Of a DNA stretch of 64,000 nucleotides, positions 58,475 through 64,000 are shown in pieces (the stretch's first letter is position 1; each line of letters opens with the position of its first letter). The translations under genes were made by a program, and so were the position numbers. A model generated the notes under the pieces. The model was not told the DNA's origin. It saw only the letters and a program-made list of their open reading frames with translations, and did not search any database. Source of the DNA: Roseovarius litorisediminis (GTDB lineage: Bacteria > Pseudomonadota > Alphaproteobacteria > Rhodobacterales > Rhodobacteraceae); NCBI RefSeq assembly GCF_900172295.1, contig NZ_FWFL01000001.1, positions 248,001 through 312,000 of the forward strand. The letters run 5' to 3'.

Positions 58475-59641
58475 GTGACCCCGGCTGCGCGCGTTCAGGC
58501 TTCCATTGACCTGCTTGATGACATCCTTGCGGGAAGCGCGGTTGAAAAGGCGCTGACCGGATGGGCCAGACGTTCGCGGTTTGCCGGATCAAAAGATCGC
58601 GCCGCGGTGCGTGATCACGTGTTTCAAGCGCTGCGATGCCGACGATCCTACGCCTGTCTGGGCGGGTCCGAGACCGGGCGGGGAATTATGATCGGGGCTT
58701 TGCGCGCTGCGGGAACAGACCTCGGTTCGGTTTTTACCGGGGAAGGATATGCGCCCGCGCCACTGACACCCGATGAGACCGGGACTGTTCAGGCGCCGCT
58801 GAACGGCGGCCAGAGTCTGGACCTTCCCGATTGGCTATTGCCGTTGTTCAACGTTTCGTTGGGGGGAAACGCTGAACAGACTGCGTTGGCCCTGCGGGAA
58901 CGTGCACCGGTGATGCTGCGGGCCAATCTGCGTAAGACAGCGGTCGATCAGGTGCTTTCGAAGTTGGCGGAAGACGGGATTGTCGCCGAACCTGACCCGA
59001 TTGCAAAAACAGCGCTGCGCGTGGTTGAAGGCGAACGCCGCATTGCCTCGTCGTCGGCTTATCTGGACGGCTTTGTTGAATTGCAGGACGGGTCGAGCCA
59101 GGCAGCGGTTGAAACGCTGACAATACCGGCCGGCGCGCGCATTCTGGATTATTGCGCGGGCGGTGGTGGCAAGGTTCTGGCGATGGCGGGCCTTCATGAG
59201 GCAAGATGGTTCGCGCATGATGCCTTGCCGCAACGGATGAAAGACCTGCCCGAGCGGGCAACACGTGCCGGTGTGTCCGTGACCTTGTTGGAAACTGCTG
59301 ACCTTGAAGCACAGGACTCGTTTGATCTGGTTCTGTGCGATGTTCCCTGTTCGGGCAGCGGGACATGGCGCCGAAGCCCTGATGCCAAATGGCGGTTTAC
59401 GCCGGATCGCCTGAAAGAGCTGCAAAACCTTCAATCGGACATTTTGCACAAGGCCGCCGGACTGGTCGCTTCTGGTGGCGTACTGGCCTACAGCACCTGT
59501 TCTGTTCTGATCGAGGAAAATGAGGGTCAGATCGCTGATTTTGCAGGCCAGACACCTGGCTGGGCTGTCAGATATCAGAAACGCTGGCCTGTCAGTGAGG
59601 CCGGCGACGGATTCTTCGTAGCACTCTTAAGTAGAGTCTGA
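58475..59641 (+). CDS. RsmB-like rRNA/tRNA m5C methyltransferase
   Basis: This 388-residue SAM-dependent cytosine-5 methyltransferase of the NOL1/NOP2/Sun group has the SAM site LDYCAGGGGKVLA, the motif IV Cys in DVPCSGSGTWRRSPDAKW and the catalytic Cys in YSTCSVLIEENEG. The N-terminal ~140 residues are NusB-like or divergent. It starts with GTG 39 bases after guaB and is likely co-transcribed with it. The site on RNA is unknown. Confidence 0.88.
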   Translation: MTPAARVQASIDLLDDILAGSAVEKALTGWARRSRFAGSKDRAAVRDHVFQALRCRRSYACLGGSETGRGIMIGALRAAGTDLGSVFTGEGYAPAPLTPDETGTVQAPLNGGQSLDLPDWLLPLFNVSLGGNAEQTALALRERAPVMLRANLRKTAVDQVLSKLAEDGIVAEPDPIAKTALRVVEGERRIASSSAYLDGFVELQDGSSQAAVETLTIPAGARILDYCAGGGGKVLAMAGLHEARWFAHDALPQRMKDLPERATRAGVSVTLLETADLEAQDSFDLVLCDVPCSGSGTWRRSPDAKWRFTPDRLKELQNLQSDILHKAAGLVASGGVLAYSTCSVLIEENEGQIADFAGQTPGWAVRYQKRWPVSEAGDGFFVALLSRV

Positions 59642-59680
59642 GCCTTAAAGCGCAATCTTGACGTGCCAAGACGGATGTCA

Positions 59681-59695
59681 TTAAGTTTGGCTTAA
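59681..59695. promoter_or_regulatory. CtrA-type box before cckA
   Basis: TTAA-N7-TTAA is a perfect match (TTAA 59681-59684 and 59692-59695, spacer GTTTGGC) to the full CtrA recognition sequence of Caulobacter and relatives. It lies 50 bases before the cckA start, so the CckA-ChpT-CtrA relay may control its own kinase gene. Confidence 0.65.
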
Positions 59696-59744
59696 ACCTT
59701 TTCGCCCAAAACGGTCGTGACGAATCGGCAATTGGGAGCGTTCG

Positions 59745-62042
59745 GTGGCATTCATGAGTTTCTCTGCATCGCCGGTTCATCTTGCTGCGATGCATTTCAG
59801 ATCCAGGATCGGGTTCATACTGATCGCTGGCCTGTTGTTCGCCTTGTCCGCGTGGTTAACCCCCGGCGCTGTTCCACAGTTGCTGCTTTTTTCCGTGGCC
59901 ATAACACTTTGGCTGGCCGCTTTGTGGATCAACGCTGTGACCTGGGGGGCGGACCAGGCAGGGCAGCGGGCCGCTGCGACGATTGCCGAGCTGATTGGTG
60001 ATGATTCCGTGCCGTGTCTTTTGACCGGGGCCAACGGGGATATCGTGTACGGCAATGACGCGGCCAACAAGACCTATGACGCAGGCGTTTCAAAGACACT
60101 TGCGGGGGCGTTGCAACAAGTTTTGGCCAATCCTGGCGCGATCCTTTTCCGAATGGAGACACGCGCCAAAGCAATGGGATCGGCCCATGAAGATCTTGTG
60201 ACCCGGCAAGGCCATTTGCGATTGAGTGTGAATCGGGCCGGAAAAGAACAATTTCTGTGGCGCATCGAAAAATCAGCAAATCAGCCGCAACGCGACGGTG
60301 ATCCGGTGCCATTGCCAATGCTGACGGTCGGTCGCAATGACGCGGTTTTGTTCATGAATGCAGCGGCACGCACACTGGTTGGGGAAAGAGTGCGCACGCT
60401 TGATCGGATTTGTCCCAAGCTGCCCTTAAGATCGGGACAATTGAACGATATCAATACGCACACCGGGTTGGCCTCTTGTCTGGTGGTCGAGCTGGAGGGG
60501 ACGGCTGGCCGACGAGAAGTGTTTTTGTTGCCCGGTGTTGCGGCCACTGAAAGACAACCGGATGGATGGGCCTTTTTTGATGAACTGCCCGTTCCGCTGC
60601 TGAAAATAGCGCGCAACGGGGACATTCAATTGTCCAATCGTCCCGCCCGGGATCTGCTGGGCGTAGAAAGCTGTTCTGGCAAGGTGCTTGGCGACCTGAT
60701 GGAAGGGCTGGGCCGCTCGATTTCCGACTGGCTTGATGACGCCGCCACCGGGCGCGGAACAGTTCATTCTGAATTCCTGCGGGTACGCCGGGAAGACAAA
60801 GAGGTTTTTGTTCAGGTCACTCTGAACCGGGCCCTGGAAGGGGGACAAACGGTTCTGATTGCGGTGCTGAGTGATGCAACCCAGTTGAAATCACTGGAGG
60901 CGCAGTTCGTTCAGAGCCAGAAAATGCAGGCCATCGGCCAGCTTGCGGGCGGTGTGGCCCATGATTTCAACAATCTCTTGACGGCGATATCGGGCCATTG
61001 CGACTTACTTTTACTGCGTCACGACCAAGGCGACACAGACTATGCTGATCTGATGCAGATTAACCAAAACGCCAATCGCGCAGCCGCGTTGGTGAGTCAG
61101 CTTTTGGCCTATTCACGCAAACAGACCCTGCGGCCAGAAGTGGTTGATTTGCGTGATACATTGTCCGATCTGACTCATCTACTAAACCGGTTGGTGGGCG
61201 AGAAAGTGACATTGTCGTTGCGCCATGATCCAATGTTGTCGGCCATTCGCGCAGACAAGCGGCAGCTGGAACAGGTGCTGATGAATCTGGTTGTAAATGC
61301 CCGCGACGCCCTGCCGAACGGTGGGGATATTCAGATCATTACTGAGAATCTGATCTTGACCGAACCGATGCAGCGCGACCGGGCGGTCGTGGCGCCGGGC
61401 CGTTATGTTTCGGTCAAGGTGATTGATGAAGGTGTAGGGATTCCGGCTGACAAGCTTCAGAAAGTGTTCGAGCCGTTTTATACGACCAAACGCACAGGCG
61501 AAGGAACGGGACTGGGCCTTTCGACCGCGTATGGCATCATAAAACAGACTGGCGGTTTCATCTTCGCGGACAGCAATGTGGGAGAGGGAACCTGCTTTCT
61601 GTTGTTGTTGCCTGCTCATATGGTTGAGGAAAAAGAAGTTCCCTTACCGGTCGAAATATCGAATGCACAAACGGTAACCGAAGGTGTTGTTCTGCTGGTC
61701 GAAGATGAGGCGCCGGTGCGCGCTTTTGCCAGCCGCGCACTGCAAATGCGCGGCCTGACGGTGCTTGAGGCCGAGTCTGCAGAAGACGCGCTGGAGCTTT
61801 TGGCAGATGAAAGCCTGAAAGTGGATGTGTTTGTAACAGACGTTGTCATGCCGGGCCTTGATGGCCCCAGCTGGGTTCAGCAAGCGTTGAAAAAACGCCC
61901 GGGTGTAAATGTTGTCTTTGTTTCAGGCTATGCCGAGGAAACATTCGGCGACACGCAAGCCAGGATTCCCAACTCTGTTTTCCTGCCCAAGCCCTTTTCA
62001 CTGACCGAACTAACGGAAGTTGTTCAACGACAACTTGCGTGA
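59745..62042 (+). CDS. cckA: Hybrid histidine kinase/phosphatase CckA
   Basis: This 765-residue kinase feeds phosphate through ChpT to the master regulator CtrA, which controls motility, cell cycle or gene-transfer agent genes in Rhodobacteraceae. Two N-terminal membrane segments ([32 protein letters not shown]), PAS-like regions, the H-box [21 protein letters not shown], the ATP site [20 protein letters not shown] and a C-terminal receiver ([13 protein letters not shown], phospho-Asp in [11 protein letters not shown]) are all present. GTG start at 59745; an ATG at 59754 is an alternative. A CtrA box lies upstream. Confidence 0.94.
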   Translation: MAFMSFSASPVHLAAMHFRSRIGFILIAGLLFALSAWLTPGAVPQLLLFSVAITLWLAALWINAVTWGADQAGQRAAATIAELIGDDSVPCLLTGANGDIVYGNDAANKTYDAGVSKTLAGALQQVLANPGAILFRMETRAKAMGSAHEDLVTRQGHLRLSVNRAGKEQFLWRIEKSANQPQRDGDPVPLPMLTVGRNDAVLFMNAAARTLVGERVRTLDRICPKLPLRSGQLNDINTHTGLASCLVVELEGTAGRREVFLLPGVAATERQPDGWAFFDELPVPLLKIARNGDIQLSNRPARDLLGVESCSGKVLGDLMEGLGRSISDWLDDAATGRGTVHSEFLRVRREDKEVFVQVTLNRALEGGQTVLIAVLSDATQLKSLEAQFVQSQKMQAIGQLAGGVAHDFNNLLTAISGHCDLLLLRHDQGDTDYADLMQINQNANRAAALVSQLLAYSRKQTLRPEVVDLRDTLSDLTHLLNRLVGEKVTLSLRHDPMLSAIRADKRQLEQVLMNLVVNARDALPNGGDIQIITENLILTEPMQRDRAVVAPGRYVSVKVIDEGVGIPADKLQKVFEPFYTTKRTGEGTGLGLSTAYGIIKQTGGFIFADSNVGEGTCFLLLLPAHMVEEKEVPLPVEISNAQTVTEGVVLLVEDEAPVRAFASRALQMRGLTVLEAESAEDALELLADESLKVDVFVTDVVMPGLDGPSWVQQALKKRPGVNVVFVSGYAEETFGDTQARIPNSVFLPKPFSLTELTEVVQRQLA

Positions 62043-62078
62043 AGCGGTTGGAAAAGCTTGGGGTGCTGCGGTCGCGTG

Positions 62079-62708
62079 CTACCGGGCGTTGGGCAATGGC
62101 TTATACCGGCCGCAAGCCTCGATACTATCATAAAGCTGGAATTCGCCGGCAAATTTCCGGCGAAATCGCATCTCGACATTGGATGACAGAGTTAAAGGCG
62201 CTGCTGGTGAGACATTGATGTTTGGCAGCGTGATATTGGTTTGCAGGCGCTCTTCCAGAAAAGCGATGAGGCCGGGCTGATCTTCGTAGCGAAACAGATG
62301 CGTGACGCCGGTGCCGTTTTTTTGCGTTTCAAGGAATTTCGCCTGAGACCCCACTTCGGCAAAGGCAGGTCTGTTTCCTTTCATATAGGCAAGAACAAAT
62401 TCGTCAAAGGTAACGCCATGGGTTGCATTTTCCTGCCCCTGCACGGCATCGCGCTGCCGGTACCGATACCAGCTGCCCAGCCAGTTGATGGGTTCACGCA
62501 TGACGGCAAGAACATCCATCTTTTCAGACACAAATTTTTCCAGCATTGGACGGAAGAAACGGTTGTAGCGAAAAACCGGAGCGTGTTTTAACTCGGGTGG
62601 ATCCGAGATGATCATCGCCGCTTGCGGGCCAAGTGCCGCCTCGAAAGCCGAGGTTCCGGTTTTGGGAACGGACAAAAAAACCAACCGGGCCTTTGAAAAC
62701 ACAAGCAT
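62079..62708 (-). CDS. Sulfotransferase-family protein
   Basis: This 209-residue protein shows the PAPS 5'-phosphosulfate loop (FLSVPKTGTSAFEAAL) and the 3'-phosphate strand (VLAVMREPINWLGSWYRYRQRD), so it probably transfers sulfate to a carbohydrate or small molecule. It lacks a signal peptide. It converges on cckA and is divergent from recA. The acceptor is unknown. Confidence 0.8.
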   Translation of the reverse strand: MLVFSKARLVFLSVPKTGTSAFEAALGPQAAMIISDPPELKHAPVFRYNRFFRPMLEKFVSEKMDVLAVMREPINWLGSWYRYRQRDAVQGQENATHGVTFDEFVLAYMKGNRPAFAEVGSQAKFLETQKNGTGVTHLFRYEDQPGLIAFLEERLQTNITLPNINVSPAAPLTLSSNVEMRFRRKFAGEFQLYDSIEACGRYKPLPNAR

Positions 62709-62836
62709 TTTTTGGCAACTCCTTTTGAATGACCTGAATTTATTGGTCGTAAACTACTCTTTAACCGTTTCAGGCAAAAGTGAAGGCACAAAGAATTCTC
62801 TTGAAATGTTCTCTTTTTGTATCCATAAGTTAATGA

Positions 62837-62851
62837 GAACAAGAGGCGAAC
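62837..62851. promoter_or_regulatory. LexA (SOS) box before recA
   Basis: GAAC-N7-GAAC (62837-62840 and 62848-62851) is the exact alphaproteobacterial LexA operator. It lies 51 bases before recA. A second partial match (GTTC-N7-GTAT, 62808-62822) lies just upstream. Confidence 0.85.
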
Positions 62852-62902
62852 AAACGCAGTGATTGCCGCCCGTGACAGGGTGTGGAATAAGGAACCAGAA
62901 CA

Positions 62903-63985
62903 ATGGCAACGGCAGATCTTTTATCCATGGACAGCAAGAAAAAAGAGGACAAGCAAAAGGCGCTTGATAGCGCGTTGGCGCAGATTGAACGGCAGTTCGG
63001 CAAGGGCTCGATCATGAAACTGGGCGCCGATAACCCGGCGCAGGATATCGAAGCTACACCGACCGGGTCACTGGGGCTGGATATTGCTCTTGGCATTGGC
63101 GGTCTGCCCAAAGGCCGGGTGGTTGAGATTTACGGACCCGAAAGCTCGGGCAAGACAACGCTAACGCTGCATTGCATCGCCGAAGAACAGAAAAAAGGCG
63201 GGGTTTGCGCCTTTGTCGATGCTGAACACGCGATGGACCCGATTTATGCCCGCAAACTTGGCGTCAATCTGGATGAATTACTGATCTCGCAGCCAGATAC
63301 GGGGGAGCAGGCACTGGAGATCGTGGATACGCTGGTACGCTCGGGCGCGGTGAGCATGATCGTGGTCGATTCAGTTGCTGCACTGACGCCGAAATCTGAA
63401 CTTGAAGGCGAAATGAGCGACAGCAGTGTTGGCGTGCATGCCCGGTTGATGAGCAAGGCGATGCGCAAGCTGACCGGTTCCATCAGCCGCACCAAATGCA
63501 CGGTGATCTTCATCAATCAGATCCGCATGAAAATTGGCGTGATGTTTGGCAGCCCCGAAACCACCACAGGGGGTAACGCGCTGAAGTTTTACAGCTCGGT
63601 CCGGCTGGATATCCGCCGCATCGGATCAATCAAGGATCGCGACGAGGTTGTCGGCAATGCCACGCGCGTAAAGGTGGTCAAGAACAAGGTGGCACCGCCC
63701 TTCAAACAGGTTGAATTCGACATCATGTATGGCGAAGGTATCAGCAAGATGGGCGAATTGCTGGATCTGGGCGTCAAGGCTGGTGTGGTAGAGAAATCAG
63801 GTAGCTGGTTCAGCTATGCTGACGAACGGATTGGCCAGGGTCGCGAAAATGCCAAAACCTTTCTCAAGGAGAATGTCAGGACCGCCCTGGAGATCGAAGA
63901 TAAGATTCGTGCTGCACACGGGCTCGATTTTGACATGCCTGAAGTTGAGCCAGAAGCAGACGATGGTGACATTCTGGAAGCGTGA
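62903..63985 (+). CDS. recA: Recombinase A
   Basis: This 360-residue ATP-dependent strand-exchange protein also triggers LexA self-cleavage. Walker A reads GPESSGKTT, Walker B is VSMIVVDSV, the L2 loop region is [16 protein letters not shown], and [18 protein letters not shown] begins the core. An extra ~20-residue N-terminus ([16 protein letters not shown]) and an acidic C-terminal tail ([10 protein letters not shown]) are normal for this group. An SOS box lies upstream. The gene is complete. Confidence 0.98.
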   Translation: MATADLLSMDSKKKEDKQKALDSALAQIERQFGKGSIMKLGADNPAQDIEATPTGSLGLDIALGIGGLPKGRVVEIYGPESSGKTTLTLHCIAEEQKKGGVCAFVDAEHAMDPIYARKLGVNLDELLISQPDTGEQALEIVDTLVRSGAVSMIVVDSVAALTPKSELEGEMSDSSVGVHARLMSKAMRKLTGSISRTKCTVIFINQIRMKIGVMFGSPETTTGGNALKFYSSVRLDIRRIGSIKDRDEVVGNATRVKVVKNKVAPPFKQVEFDIMYGEGISKMGELLDLGVKAGVVEKSGSWFSYADERIGQGRENAKTFLKENVRTALEIEDKIRAAHGLDFDMPEVEPEADDGDILEA

Positions 63986-64000
63986 TACCAACGTCTGAGT

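Overview
The window looks like a chromosome segment of a marine alphaproteobacterium of the Rhodobacteraceae (Roseobacter group). The evidence is the gene content and order (usg, ihfB-lapA-trpF, cckA next to recA, rpmH-rnpA-yidD), a CtrA-type box before cckA, an alphaproteobacterial GAAC-N7-GAAC SOS box before recA, and an aspartate-rich (Mg-type) HemB. No CRISPR array and no intact insertion sequence were seen.

Layout. 1-3 kb: 3' end of an M32 carboxypeptidase, then a GST/DUF4242 pair divergent from a LysR regulator. 3-7.5 kb: a short surface-polysaccharide set (FlaA1/CapD-type dehydratase, sugar transferase, epimerase) and a DoxX-like membrane protein. 7.6-17.4 kb: core genes gyrA, usg, a SYLF lipoprotein, hemB and mfd. 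17.6-19.8 kb: a secreted protein divergent from a large winged-helix/TolB/TPR transmembrane regulator.

19.8-35.2 kb is an accessory metal/metalloid island. Its left part is a minus-strand copper-resistance set: His-rich protein, small lipoprotein, TolC-like outer-membrane protein, multicopper oxidase, a cupredoxin-CusF fusion and a cytochrome c. A tyrosine integrase broken by one amber codon (25.2-25.8 kb) separates it from a plus-strand arsenite-oxidation locus: aioX (periplasmic As(III) sensor), aioS (kinase), aioR (response regulator), aioB (Rieske subunit), aioA (molybdopterin subunit), a nitroreductase, moeA and a frameshifted, truncated TauE/SafE exporter. The exporter remnant runs directly into the 3' end of a core DUF533 gene, which marks the island edge. 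In the model for this family, AioX binds arsenite and stimulates AioS, AioR then switches on aioBA, and MoeA helps supply the molybdenum cofactor. The AioR here has lost the sigma-54 contact loop (GAFTGA) and the Walker B acidic residues. No -24/-12 promoter is visible before aioB, but two perfect inverted repeats are. This regulatory variant, together with two adjacent cysteines beside the active-site arginine of AioA, is the most unusual content of the window.

35.2-45.1 kb holds housekeeping and membrane genes: DUF533, fatty acid hydroxylase, acyltransferase, Na+/H+ antiporter, an EEP-family hydrolase, SelO, an alpha/beta hydrolase with a cysteine nucleophile, a GNAT protein and a nucleoside hydrolase. 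45.4-50.5 kb: ihfB-lapA-trpF-GNAT, then three minus-strand genes of unknown function, then trpB. 51-55 kb: tRNA-Arg(ACG) and a compact TVP38/flavoprotein-reductase/histidine-kinase operon. 55-64 kb: rpmH-rnpA-yidD, an agmatinase-family gene, guaB, an RsmB-like methyltransferase, cckA, a sulfotransferase-like gene and recA.
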